A stretch of DNA of 64,000 bases from Ailanthus altissimus (taxonomy: Eukaryota; Streptophyta; Magnoliopsida; Sapindales; Simaroubaceae). The stretch's first letter is position 1; every line of letters starts with the position of its first letter. Positions 11,741-24,467 of the stretch are shown piece after piece. The notes under the pieces are model-generated. The model did not search any database. It was not told the DNA's origin and was given only the letters and a program-made list of their open reading frames with translations. The position numbers were made by a program, and so were the translations under genes. Location of the stretch: assembly GCA_946807835.1 (NCBI GenBank), contig OX327695.1, positions 22,674,501 through 22,738,500 on the forward strand. The letters are read 5' to 3'.

Positions 11741-14415
11741 TATTTGTATAGGTTAAGGACATACTATTAGTATTGGGTTTATTTGCAAGACTTTAGATTT
11801 ATTTTAGGAACTAAATTGTAATACTTTAAAAATTTTGGGGTAAATTTATAAATATAAAAAATTAGCTTTTTAGTATAAAAATACACTTTTGAAACCCTAA
11901 TTCACTTATCTTGGTCAATCAACCTCTTTTAAAGTGAGAAAAGAGAGAAATAAAGGGGAGAGAAAGAGAAGAAAAAGAAGAAAGTTAGAATTTAAGCTTT
12001 AAGAGATATATTATAACCCTTTCTTAGTTTTTTGGTGTTAAATTAGTTAATTCTTTTAAGTTTTAATTTTTGAAAATATGTACAATTGAGGATTTGATGT
12101 GTATTTTGTAAGATATTATGAGAATTGATGATGATCTATGTAGATAGCTTGATAAATCATGATGAATTGCGGAATTTCTACTTGATAGTCTCTTGATCTA
12201 GGAATTTTATAAATTGTTGTAATTTGATTCCGATTTTGAATTTTGAGTATATGAAATTAAACATGTTTATAATTATTTGAGACTTTGAATTGATTGAAAA
12301 TTCTAGAAATTGAATTTGTAGTGAATTTACCAAAATGACCCTGAAATTCTAAAAATTTCCTGTGTTAATAGTATGATACAATGTCAAATAATTTTTTATC
12401 TGCTTAATGATCATAAAAAATTACGAATTTATAAAATATGATAATTTTATATGTCTAATATTATATACTCAAAATTGAGAATTTATATCAATGTGGTTAA
12501 AGTGTTATGATTTTCTAAAGAGTGTCAGCTCATTGCAGTATTTGATTAATAGATTTTTAAAGTTATGAAATAAAATAGTTTTAAAATACTTTTGGCAGGT
12601 ATTTTAAAGTAAAATATTTATCATAGATTGAGATATGTGTGAAGAATAATTCTATAATATTTTTATAATTTTTGAGTTAGTATCTGATTTTATAAAATTG
12701 GAAGATTAAATACTATTTAGTAAATATCTTGATCTTGTCAAGTTAGTAGTTTAGATTCGATAGTGTTTATGGAATGAATTGTGTAGGAATTATGATATAA
12801 TATTCATATATAAGAAATATATATGAATGAAGAAAGATGTATTCTGATTTTAGAGTAATTGGACGTCATTTGATGTATAAGAAAATTTTGTTAAGTGTAA
12901 ATGGTCAGAATGACAGATTTTGAGAAATCAAGTAATTAGACCAATTCGATGTGATAAATATAATATGTGTAATTTTGTAATCTATTTAAAGTATTTTTTA
13001 TGATGTTGAGGCTTATGAAATGATTAATCTCTATTGATAGGTTAAGGAGAATTAAGCCTTGTAGCCGAAAGTGTTAAGAGGTAAGTATACTAGACTTTTA
13101 CTGAAATCACAATAGGCATAGTAATTGTCTATGTATGATTTTGTAAATGTGCTTAGAAATATGTTTATGTTATAACAAAGTATATTTGATATAAAATGTA
13201 AAAGAAATATGTTTACAAATATGAGTATTGACATTGAGCATGGACATACATGTGTTTATAAAGTGAGCTTTGTGTTTAACAAAGAAAGCTTTTGAAGTGG
13301 AAAATGTCCATGAGATACGTTTTGTGTTTTGAGGATGCTTGAACTCACTATTTACTTAGTAGGTACCTTATATGATTTGTAGAGCCTTTATGTGTGGTAT
13401 TTCCTTCGGTATTGGTATATGTTATGTGTTCTGTATGTAAGAAGGTTCCTATTGGTACTTAAAGGAAGATTGAGTCATCACATTCATGTGGTAGCGTATT
13501 GATGCATGTGAGAGGACTCACCGATGATCAGGGTGAGGGTTTAGCTCTTACCTTCGGGCATGAGCATTATATATGTGTAATTTAAATCTCACTTATACTA
13601 TTCCTCTCATACGGTATGTCACCTATGAGTGACATTTGACTCATTATGTGATATGAAAGTCCTACTAAGTAGTAGTTGAGTGATGGTATTCCTATTATAT
13701 ATTTTGAAAGAATATGTAAATGCTTACCTGATATGTGATTTGATAAGATTATGATTTTGATTTATCACAATATATCATACACATGCATTGTGTACATATA
13801 TTTATTTGTATTTTGATATATGAAAAACTAGTATGCTTACTAAGTTTTATACACATTATAGTTTATGGTGATTTCAGGTAAATAAGGTACATGTATACTT
13901 AGCGGATTTGGCAAGGCTTCTGCTGTCCCTTGGGTTCTCTAAGTTGCTGGATTGTTAAGTGTTTCATTTGTGGACACATAGTTTAATATATTTGATTTGT
14001 CCCTATTAAATAAATATTTATGTGTTATTTTATTAGGTGTGGATGTATTTGGTTTATGTTTTACCAAATGTGGTTTTGGGTTGATTTTAAGTAAAAATTT
14101 GCAATGAATATATTATGGGCTTCCAGTAACAAAGTTGCTACTAGTGACATAGTAGAGTGTTAATCTCTAAGAAAACTCTTCGTATCTCCAGTTTACTAAT
14201 TGCCCCAGTCATAATTCAATTGTTATAATTCTGAAAAATTGAAATGAATGTTTAAATATTGTCAATAAATATTTATGTTTATATTTTTAAACATAAGACC
14301 AACTTGTAAACAAGAATTTAGGAATATACTAGAAATTCTTAAGATTATATGTGTGCTCATTATTGAATGAATGTAAATTATGTCATGTATCAGATCTTTT
14401 GGATCTGGGGCGTGA
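11740..14415 (+). mobile_element. Probable LTR-retrotransposon-derived sequence (Gypsy-like LTR), boundaries unknown
   Basis: The region has the character of a long Gypsy LTR. There is a GAAACCCTAATTC leader at about 11895 and a long coding-free AT-rich body. A segment around 13500-13700 carries ACTCACCGATGATCAGGG and GGTATGTCACCTATGAGTG. TTGGGTTCTCTAAGTTGCTGG lies at about 13931, and the terminus reads GGGGCGTGATA at 14406-14416. No protein domain, second copy or TSD is visible. It could equally be another kind of non-coding repeat. Confidence 0.35.
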
Positions 14416-14942
14416 TAAGTGGAGATATAACGAGATCTCTAAATGAGACCAATCACATACAGAATATTTTCCCTGATTACGGCTGGAAAGAAACCGACCC
14501 TCACACACGAGGGATTTAATCTCACGAAGAGGAGGGCTAACTCACATTGAAGGAAAAACTACCTCACATATGAGGATTGTTACATAAAAACTAACTAAAT
14601 AAAATTACAAAAATACCCCTACTATATACATTCAAATGCATCCAACCTTAGCCCACCACTGTACACAACACACAAGATAAACAACTATAAATATAATTTC
14701 AATTGATGGTCGGCGGCGAAGCTTATGGCCGAAACAGTAACTATGGATTTGGAGCTAGAGCTAAGGGGCATGGGAAGAGGCGCGGTTGATGTCGGCCAGG
14801 ACCAGTGGGACGCCATAAGGATTCACCCCAATAGAAAGTGGCCGGCGAGGATAAGTCGGCAACCACCACCCGGCAGGATACCCCACAGGGAGCTACAAAA
14901 GCCAAAGACGGAGCAGCTGAAAATGGTGAAGATGAGTCGGCC
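14416..14942. other. GC-richer unassigned segment, left part
   Basis: From about 14700 this segment is clearly richer in GC than its surroundings. It carries a 74-codon plus-strand frame (14725-14949) without a recognisable motif. It resumes after the inserted solo LTR at 17074. I cannot say whether it is a gene fragment or part of an older element. Confidence 0.45.
14878..14936. repeat. 59-bp direct repeat, left copy, flanking a solo LTR
   Basis: This block begins ATACCCCACAGGGAGCTAC and runs to GATGAG. It is repeated at 17074-17132 on the other side of the solo LTR with six differences, all of them transitions. See the finding on the abnormal flanking duplication. Confidence 0.9.
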
Positions 14943-17073
14943 TGTATAATTTGTTCACAAAATTATACACTCGTGAATTTGTACCGTAAGTGCACGGGTC
15001 ATGAGCAAGTAATAAAGTGATGAGTGAGTATCGTTTCCACGAGGATTGTGTCCTAAATTAATACTAAATACTATGATATTGGCAACCTAACATTATCTAG
15101 GCTAATCTAAAAGGAAAGATGAATTATTAAATTAAAAGCAACTTAAAACTAAATAACTTGGTAAATTAAAGACATGAGAGATCTATAGCAATAGAGTTCT
15201 AAGGACTTGGTTTCCCTCTATTGTTCCTATAGTCTTTGTCATTAGTGATCAACAACTAATTTTATGCATTCATTAGTCCAGGGTGTATGATTAATCTCAT
15301 TTTCTCTTTCGAGTGCCGAATGAGATACTATGCATATACAACTAAGTTGATATTCCTATCTAACCTGTTATACATACATGCATTAAGCTACCCTTATGCG
15401 ACTACCCTAAGTTCATTAGTCTCCCAACTCAACAAACTCAAAGTTATACTTTTTACAACCAACATATGGATTAAACTTTCTCAAGCACATAACCCAAATG
15501 TTTAAATCATCCAATCCATTTTTCAATGCAATTAGAAGCATTAAGCACATAAAAAACATAAATGAATAAACATCAAATAGTTATTAATCACAATATAGTA
15601 TCAACACATATTGTTCAATAAAGTTCCATCAAGTTATAGAACATATAATCTAACAACAAAATGATAATCTTGCGATATGGTGAATTCTATAAAAATGGGA
15701 TCCTAGAGCATTAATTTCATTATATTCTTCCTATGTTCTTTCTATCTAGCATTTTGTTCAATTCATTAATCAAGGGCTTAAGACTAATCTCATTCCCTTT
15801 TTCGAGTGCTGAATGAGATACTATGCATACATATTCAAGTTGATATCCTTATCTAACTTATTTACATATACATGCATTATGCAACCATTAAATTGAATAC
15901 CCAATGATTAATTTCATTACCTCTCCCGAGCGTCAAATAAAATTCTAGGCATAATGGCACACCCCAAAGTGTTCGTGCCTGTCACTCATTTTATCAAACA
16001 CCTTAAAAAGGAGTGCACCATATGTAATCCTAGGTATAATAGCACACCCAAAGTGTTTGCGTCTGTCACGCATTTTATCAAATACTTGGAGTGCACCACA
16101 TGCAAATCCTAAGGAAAACCATGATGATTACCTAAGTGTTATTAGCCTCCCAACTCAATAACAACATAAAGCTATGTTTATCTAAAATCCAATAAATGGG
16201 TTAAGCTCTCCCAAGCATTAATCCATAAATTCACAACAACCAATTCATTTTTCAATCAATTGGAAGCATTAAACATAGAGAAACATAAATGAATTCAACA
16301 AAAATATACTAAATCATCCAAACATAATATAAATAAAATTACATCAAGCTTTAGAATTCAAGTTTGATCACATACAAATCTAACCATAACTAAAATTATC
16401 TAGAAATTCATAGATACAACTCATTATTCAAATTTAAAAATTTAAACAAAAGAGAAATACAAATAAAAGAAAGAGAAAACCGAATTTGGGAATGTCTCCA
16501 AGGTTTCAATCCTTCAAATGTCTTCAATGATGCTCAAGAAACATAGAAGACATCACTTCTTCTCTTCAAATTTGAGCTCAAGCCTTGTTCTCTTTTGCAA
16601 ATTTCGTGCCTCCATTTTAATTGTGTGAAAAATGGTTAAAGGGTAGTATTTATAGGTTTTAAATTAGGGCAAAAAAAAGGGGGTTAAAATAGATGGTAGA
16701 GCCTAGGTGTCACATTTTGGCGCCTGGGCATCGAACATTCTGCCAATGGAGCCTATTTTGGCGCTTGGTGCCACTTTTTGGCGCCTAGGCGCCAAATCCT
16801 GGGTGATTTGGTGCTTGGACGCCACTTTCTGGCACTAGAGCACCAAATACTATTTCTATCACTGTAATGGCACTGTTCATTACACTGTGGCATTTTGGCC
16901 TTTTGCTTGTTTTTTTTTTAATTTTCATCCCAAATAGCTCAATTAACTTGAAACCTATAACATGAAATTAATATATATATATATATATATATATAAAGCC
17001 ATAAATTCACACTTAAAATGAGTAATTATCAAATTAAGAGGGGTATAATATCATATATAAAATGTGCTTATCA
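14943..17073 (-). mobile_element. Gypsy-type solo LTR (family G)
   Basis: Read on the minus strand, this 2.13-kb unit starts TGATAAGCAC and ends AATTATACA. It follows the plus-strand LTRs at 39973-43699. Shared blocks include the TGATAAG start, TTTGATAAAATG with GTGACAGG and AAACACTTTGG words, and TATGCATAGTATCTCATTC. The pre-end block GGAAACGATACTC and the GTGCACTT box also match. A TATA box in minus sense (CTATAAATAC, about 16648) follows a module rich in TTTGGCGC words (16690-16860). It contains an (AT)n run at 16970-16994. There is no internal domain, so it is a solo LTR. Confidence 0.82.
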
Positions 17074-17132
17074 ATACCCTACAGGGAGCTGCAAAAGTCA
17101 AAGACGGAGCAGCTAAAAACGGTGAAAATGAG
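17074..17132. repeat. 59-bp direct repeat, right copy
   Basis: This copy starts at the base directly after the LTR terminus (ATACCCTACAGGGAGCTGC) and matches 14878-14936 apart from transitions. It is far longer than the 4-6 bp TSD expected for an LTR element. Confidence 0.9.
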
Positions 17133-17650
17133 CTAGCTTGGAAGCGGCAGAATCCATTGACAAATCGCGGTTGCAAGTGGAGTACAGCTCAGCCACCGTG
17201 AGAATAGCCGAACTAGCAGCCACGTGCACAAGAGGTTTTTTTGCAAATTTCATGACTGGAAAAAGGCTGCAGAGGGACTATAGGCCGATAGTGGAGCGAC
17301 AGATGTTGGCCAAGACTAGTGAATCACAACGAGGATCACCCGGACTGTAGGCCGCCAGAGCAATCAGGTTGGCAGCCACCACCGCGTATAAGACTTGACT
17401 GAAAGAAAAGAAGGCCAACGATAGAGCAGCTAGTGCCAGCCAGGGTCGGTATGATGTGATGAGTATCAACCAGACTGAAACGCGGCCGGAGAAAGCCGCC
17501 ACCATTGCACGGGCAAGAAAACCAAACAGACAAAAACATGAAAGAGGGAGATAAAAGGGCGATGAGGGGAGTGAGAGAGTATATGATCTCCACCGGAGAG
17601 GGGGCCGAAGCCCCTTCTCCAATGGAGGTGATAGTGTTGGGTGGTAGCTA
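17133..17650. other. GC-richer unassigned segment, right part
   Basis: This continues the segment interrupted by the solo LTR. The minus strand carries overlapping frames of 114 codons (17278-17622) and 85 codons (17336-17593). The longer one is rich in Leu, Ala, Phe and Ser and would look hydrophobic. Neither shows a domain I know. High GC with few stops can produce such frames by chance, so I do not call a gene. Confidence 0.45.
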
Positions 17651-20523
17651 CTAGGGTTTTCCTTTTAGTCGAGAGAATTTTTTAACAAAGAGTACCTGCT
17701 TTCCTAATTTCAATTTGCACCTTACCATTGATTAAACCCTATATTGTTTTTTTTTTTTACAATTTATTTTATAATGAGTTAAAAAAAACTAATTTACATT
17801 ATAATAATTTAAATTAATAAATCAACTCACTCAATAATATAATTTTTATACAAAAAATATAATAATATTTTCCTACAAAATTGAAAAAATAATTATTTTT
17901 TGTGAAATAAAAATTTTGGTAAATTTTGCCCATAAATTGACAATTCAACTTGTTACAACTTGTAAATATTATACAAATCTTGGACAAATAATTCAACATT
18001 TCCATAATATCTCATTCCAATTACAAATCATCACACAAACTACAACAACAAAACAAATAACTTCCAAACTATATTGTCCAATCAATCAGACAAGTTTCAA
18101 CCAACTACTATAAAAAAAAAAAAGTGCCAAAAAATAATGCATAATATAAAGTGTTAGTGCATATCATCCAAGATAACTTAAATTTAACTAGAAACAACTT
18201 AAAACATTAGTGCTAAGTTCATAATATCCAAAATAACATTTAAAAAAAAAAAACTTAAATCCATCATAAATAATGGGGTCGCTTAAATTTGTGCTAAGGT
18301 TTCATTAATCCCTCCTTTATGTTAATTAGCTTAGATTTTAGCTTAGTTTAAAATAAACATATAACAAAAAGAGAAGTCGTTAAACACTTGTTATTAATTT
18401 ATTGATAAATAAAAACAATATAATAATGTACATAATGTAAGTATTATTTTATCTCACGACTTAGCCTTATTAATATTAAGTACACATAAGCCTTTAAAGC
18501 CTTCGAATGAAGTTTATTGTGAGATGGACTCAAATGGCGATCTTCAATCCTAAAAGCAGAGTCAAAATAATGGTAGACACAAGAATGACCTAGAAAACTT
18601 TAGCAATCTTAGAAAGCAATGAATTATTTGTGCTTATTATTTTTTAACTAAGCCAAAATATAAAAATTAATAGTTTAGTATTTCCACATTCAAATAAAGA
18701 TCTAACTTTGATTTATTAGCCAATGTAGTTGAGTTTTGGGGTACAAATATATGTCATTTAGTAACAATCTCACCCTCTATCAATTGACCTATATCTATTC
18801 ATGTGCCTTAACTTCGTCTTTGAGAAGAACTTGTCAAACAACCACCAACAAATGAAAATTTTAGTTTCATACTTATTGACTAAGTTATAAAAATTCCTCT
18901 ATATCATTTCAATTTAAGCATCATAATCATATTCATAGATATTAAAAAAAAACTAATGAACAACATCTTGAACATAGGATCAAGAAGCTTGCTGATTACA
19001 TAACACCAAAACTCACTTTCTAGTACTTTTCATACTTTCAATCATTAATATAATCATATCTTTTACCTTCGGAATAGATAACTTCAACTATGTATTCATA
19101 GACAATCTAATCTCACAAATCTTTTAGAATAATAAATTGCTTATAGGATACTAAATCCTTGAAAAAATCTCAGTTAACTTATGAAAGACTTTTATATGCT
19201 CACAAATAATTCTTTCTAAGTCTTTTTGTAACTCACTTGAGCAATTTTTATAAGCTCTCTCTTGTTTTCTCAATTGACCAAATACATCTATATAGGACCC
19301 AATTATTGTGAGCATCAAGTAAGTTGAATTCATTGAGTTTTACAATTAAACACCAATTTCTTAGAATCAACTTGTAATTGTAGCACAATAGCCTCAAATT
19401 TCTCCAGGTGTTGTTGTCTAATAACTAGCATTCTCTCTAATATTCTCAACTCTCCTCTCTATCATCAACATCTCATATCTTACCTTTAAATTAAGTATAG
19501 GTGTACAACAATGCATGTGAAATAATAAATCATTAAAAGTATATCAGAACCGAAAATTTTATGTCAACTGATCCATCATTGCATCTGTTGAGTATAATAG
19601 AGTACAAATAAAACATTTTTATTAATAAACTAAACACAAAAATTGCAATACAAATTTTAGAAACTCTTACTCTTTTTCACTTATAACACAACACTCACAC
19701 ACTTTTTGTTGAACTTATTATTTGCTCAACTTTCTAATACTTTTAACTCTCAATAATTGATCAAATACTTGATCAACTCTTTACTCTTAACTTACTTGCT
19801 TGCTTACACCAAATGAAGGAGGGAGGAATTTATAGTATAGGTCTTGTAACATAAACAACAAAATAAAATATTTTAAAATTTATATTTTCTACAAATTTCT
19901 ACAACTTCTATCCACCAACTAACTTCTTATTTCATCAAGTAATATCTTCCAACCACAAACTTCCATCCATCTTTTTCTTTTATTTAATGTAATTAAGTTG
20001 GTATTAATTTCTTTAACAGCATCATTTGTGAAACAATTATCAACTATTATAATAGACAACTTCGATTCACACTTCAATCCGTCAAACAAGCATGTAACTC
20101 ATTATAGATAGTATAAATATTATTAGAGGGGGCCTATAAATAATCCTATTAGTTTAATATATATATATATATCATTAAATTATATTAACATGGATTGAAA
20201 TTTAAATATAATAAAATTCAACAATTATAATCGTTACCTTAAATTTTGACTTGACAACACCTATGTTATCAATATAATATACTGTGACAACTATATATCC
20301 CTTATCTGGTTACTAGTGGTCTAAACATTCATAGTAATTGTAATTCTACTATCCCAACTATTTAACAAATACATTGTCCTTACTTTCTTAATGTCATACA
20401 ACTTAAAAATCACAACCTTATTGTGATTTTACTTATAAGAGAAAGGGTAAGCCGCAACACCCTTAATAAATATCAAAATCCTACATACTTAACAAATGAA
20501 AGTGATAACTCATGTAATATAAT
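17651..20523. other. AT-rich intergenic sequence, nothing recognised
   Basis: The sequence is strongly AT-rich, with many homopolymer and dinucleotide runs. The few short frames, such as 60 codons on the minus strand at 19151-19333, have no supporting context. I see no LTR edge, TIR or RNA gene. Confidence 0.55.
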
Positions 20524-21649
20524 TGTTCCTCCAAAAATATTATCTTTGGGCCTAAGGCCCTTAAGCCTAAAAACATGTTAGTCCCCAAAAGCCCAACCAG
20601 ATGTTTTCTTATGGGATAACCCTTCTCAAAGCCCACCACTCCTTGTAGGACACCCCACTCCAAAGATAAGCTCATAGTAATAGCCATCGGGCCAGGCCTT
20701 AGCAGGGCTAGACAGTCGTGAACCTACCTAGATTCGAAGGACCTAATCGATAGTCTTAAACACCTGCTTAACAGGATAGGTCAGGATAAGACTGAAAATA
20801 CCATTTACACACTAATCAGATTAGTTTATCTCAACGCCTGCGTGATCCACGAAGGAACCGAGTCAGAACAGACACCAGGTCGGTTCTTTATCGAACGGGC
20901 TGACTAGGTACAGCCAATGAAGACACCAAAAGGTCGGGTCTTTGAAAAGACCTCAAACAAAGTCCAAACCAAACAAAAAACTGACCCGAGCAGATCAAAC
21001 TGAGCCTCACACTTAATCAAATCTACCAGCGAAGACATGTATAAAGGAAATGCTAAGATATACTTAACGTATGTCAAAAAGATACCTGACGTGTAACAAA
21101 AGCATGTTAAAAGAAGATCAGCAGAAAGAAATTTTGCGTGTGAAAGAAAGCACAGCAGAAATATGTCAGGAGAAGATCAGTAAAAAGATATTTGGCGTAT
21201 AACAGAAGTATAGCAAAAATAGAATTATAAGTGTGTCAAGGGATATGCTAGAAAAATGCCTAGAAAGTTCTATGAAGATCAGTACTATAAAAGTGAGAAA
21301 AAGACGCAGAAGCAAAGAATGATGTCCAAGAAACAGAGGAGCTAGACACAGAGAGAAAAATAATCTTTTTTTTCCTTTATTCTTTAGCGTTTTTGCTTAA
21401 CCTTTTTACCAGCGTCCCATTATAAAGACCATTTCTTACTTAAGCATCGAAGAGTCTTTGTCAGAACCCCATCCCAGCGAGACCATTGTGATAATTGCGC
21501 TTATATTTTGTAGGTTTGTCATAGCTGAGAGGAAGAAAAGACCCAAGTTTCCGCAAGCGAGCCCAACCAGAACGAGGTTCAAGTGTTAATTCTTATTAAC
21601 AAAAAATTTAAATTTCATTGGCCCAAAAAATTATATTTTTGGGTCAACA
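20524..21649 (+). mobile_element. Solo LTR with perfect 5-bp TSD
   Basis: The unit starts TGTTCCTCCAAAAATAT and ends ATATTTTTGGGTCAACA, so the termini form an imperfect inverted repeat of about 17 bp within TG...CA ends. The pentamer ATAAT lies directly on both sides (20519-20523 and 21650-21654). Inside are imperfect tandem repeats of about 60 bp that share AGAAGATCAG (about 21072-21230). A TATA box (CTATAAAAG, 21285-21293) and a leader containing TTAAGCATCGAAGAGTCTTTG follow, a motif style known from plant Gypsy LTRs. There is no internal region, which is the product of LTR-LTR recombination. Its GC content exceeds its surroundings. Confidence 0.9.
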
Positions 21650-21654
21650 ATAAT

Positions 21655-24467
21655 CATTCTGACAACTTTAAATCACATTTAGGTTGCTAATGTGAGTACT
21701 CATCATAATATTTTCATCCTTGTTCAATGCTTGGTGGTATTTCTTTTGATTTTATTTGTGCTTCTCTTTTTTAAACATCTATCAAAATAATTTTCCAAGT
21801 GACTGGTCCTTAGTGACCTTGCAAGTTTTTGGCATAATACTTTCAAACCGATACACTTCATCACAAAATCTTTTATTTTTTTAAATCTTGTCAAACATTT
21901 TAAGTTATCCTACACTTTTCTCTTCCCCTTTCCCCCTCCAATTTATTTTCCTTTTTATTTTTTTATTTTGTTCCAATTTCCGTTTTCATAGTTCTATATT
22001 CGACACAATTTCACTTTCGTCCACATGTATGTCTAGGACCACATCCAATTTCTGCGTTTGTGAATCAATTTGGCTTTCACTATCATTATCAACAACATTA
22101 CCATCAATCAAAACTTATTTCCACTTTGTCAAAATAATCTTCGGAATTATCAAATCAACGTCCAAATCATATAAAAATTCTTTTTCATCTATCTTAATGT
22201 ATCACCTAAAAATAATATATAAATTAAACATATTTACTAGCATGCTAACAAAATCAAAATTCATTTAAACATTAATAATATATTAGCATATTAGCACTTA
22301 ATATTTAATAATGTATTAAAATGGCATTAAACATTATTAGCTCAATCAATCTATTAAAACCTTGCTTGGCAGTTTAAGGGATTGGCTGTCAGGCTCGTCT
22401 TCTTTGTTTCGTTGTGTTCTTCCTATTGACCGTTTGAATCCACACCATCACTATCACCAACAGAAGCAAAGTCAAAGCTCATGAAGAAGTACGTTTGAAC
22501 AATACCTCTTGGGAAGCAGGGTTAAAAAAGATTAATTTATTTCATTATATTATTCAACATTAATGTTTATTTTAAAAAATTAATCAAAAAATATAAAATT
22601 ATTTATCTAAGCAAATCAGACTGCAAGAGACACTCACGAAGTCATTGGTCACCACCAAGAAGAGTGACGGCATCGCGGTGTTAAATGGCTTGATTCGGCC
22701 TCACAGCTCAATCGGTGCGGTGGTGGCACTATGAAAAACCGAAGATATAACAGCTGAAGTGGCAACACGGCTGGTTGACTAAAGAACGACAATGATGCTG
22801 TGAGTTACAGTTAAGTGGCTGGCTGAGGCACTGAGTGACTAGTTTTGTCACCGATGATGCCATTGTGTTGGCGAGGTGAAGAGGGTGAGGGTGAGGGTAA
22901 GTGTGAATTGTAGTTTAGGTTTTGAATTACGAATTTTAGATATTAGGGTTTGGTTGTAAAATAAAAAGAAAAGATCAAAATTAAAATGTTAATAAGAATT
23001 TGAGTTTCTGGTTCTGGTTTACACAGGTATAAGCAAACTCACTCTAACACTTATACTTAGAGAAAAAATAAAATAAAATAATACTACACTTTTTAAATAT
23101 TATTTAAAAAAAATAAAATAATACTACATTTTTTAAATATTATTTTAAAATTTTTATTTTATATGATATGTCAAATAATTACAGAATAATAAAATAATTA
23201 TGTGTAATTTTAAAAATTTTATTATTTTATTATTTAATAATTATTTAATACGTTAATTTAAATTAAAAAATTTAAAATAATATTTAAAAAATATAATATA
23301 ATTAAAAAAAATTAAAATTAAATCCGAACTCAGAGTTTTTTAACCTATACCCCATTTGGACTTTTCGGGTTTAGTGGATACCAATCCAAATCTGAATTTT
23401 TCAACCATCTCTAGCTACTATATCGAAATTCTCATAAGTGAGCAGTGTTGGATGGAGTGGCTCGTAAATGAAGTTGAAATGTATCAGGCTCGGCTTGCAG
23501 GGCGCGGATTGATTAAATTTGGGGCCGGAAGAATTTAGAGTTTCTCAAAAAGCCATGTATTAACCATCATTCATAGTCTAGGTGACCTAGACGTGTCCGG
23601 GGAGCCTTTTTGTTCTCCGTTGTATGCTTGCATTGCTATCTTATTCCGTTTTCAAATACAAAATTCTATTGGCCCTTGTCGAGCAACAAGGTTATACAAA
23701 TAGGTCAACAATTATAGAGAGGAAACATTAATATAATGCTGGCGGGTAATTGTCATTTCCAGTTCTCCTTAATTAGTAAGTTTCTCTCAAAAGTTGCACA
23801 AGAAAAAACACTAATTATAGTAGTTTCTTAACATGTATCTGTTGCATACAATGCGTGAAGTATTTAAGACTTTGTTCTATTTATTTTAAATGTGGCCTTT
23901 CTTCTTCTAACGTAGAATCGCTATGTCTTTCTCCTCACTAGAATATTCTGCATCAAAATCCGGATAGAATGGTTCATAAGCACGTTTTTTTAAAAAAAAA
24001 ATTAATAAAAGCTATTTTATTTAAGGGTATTTTGTTAAGACAATGAATAGCCAATTTCCTACCATTTTCTTCTTTCCGTGATTCATCAACCTGAAAAACA
24101 AGCAATTCAAAAAAAGATTACCAATCTTCCTGTCAAGATCAATCACAAACCCATTATCGATCGATCTCCTTGCTAACAATTCAAAATAGACATATCTTCT
24201 TCCTGTTTGTTACGATATATATTCTAGATTTCAGATAAATTTTTGTGTAGAAAGATTTTAATTTTATGGTAAAAACATGTAAGTTAAAAAAAAATAATAG
24301 AAAGTATTTAAATACATTATTGGAAGTACATATTATTCATATAATAATTCAATAAAATTTTAACATTATATAATTTTATTTCGAAAATTGTCAATTATAT
24401 AGGTGACTTGAAAAGCAATCAATTCTAGCTCTCTAAAATCAATAGCATTCTTCTTATTCAAGGAACC
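21655..24467. other. Intergenic sequence, no supported gene
   Basis: A 126-codon frame at 21888-22268 is Phe/Ser-rich, consistent with pyrimidine-rich DNA rather than a gene. A 60-codon frame at 23356-23538 lacks a recognisable domain. Around 22985-23420 the sequence ends in AACCATCTCTAG, reminiscent of a hAT-type terminus, but I cannot find its partner. The remainder is AT-rich. Confidence 0.5.

Noticed and set aside
17278..17622. 114-codon hydrophobic minus-strand frame in the GC-richer segment
   Set aside because: High GC lowers stop frequency and several overlapping frames are open; no domain, and the segment is part of an interrupted repeat-like region.
19151..19333. A 60-residue minus-strand frame that superficially resembles a stretch of an insect odorant receptor
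   Set aside because: It is isolated in AT-rich plant DNA, with no membrane segments or continuation in any frame; chance similarity is more likely.
21888..22268. 126-codon Phe/Ser-rich frame
   Set aside because: Composition follows a pyrimidine-rich DNA tract; no motif or exon context.
23356..23538. Terminal exon of an unknown gene (ending GRGLIKFGAGRI)
   Set aside because: The residues look protein-like, but no upstream exon, family or repeat supports it.
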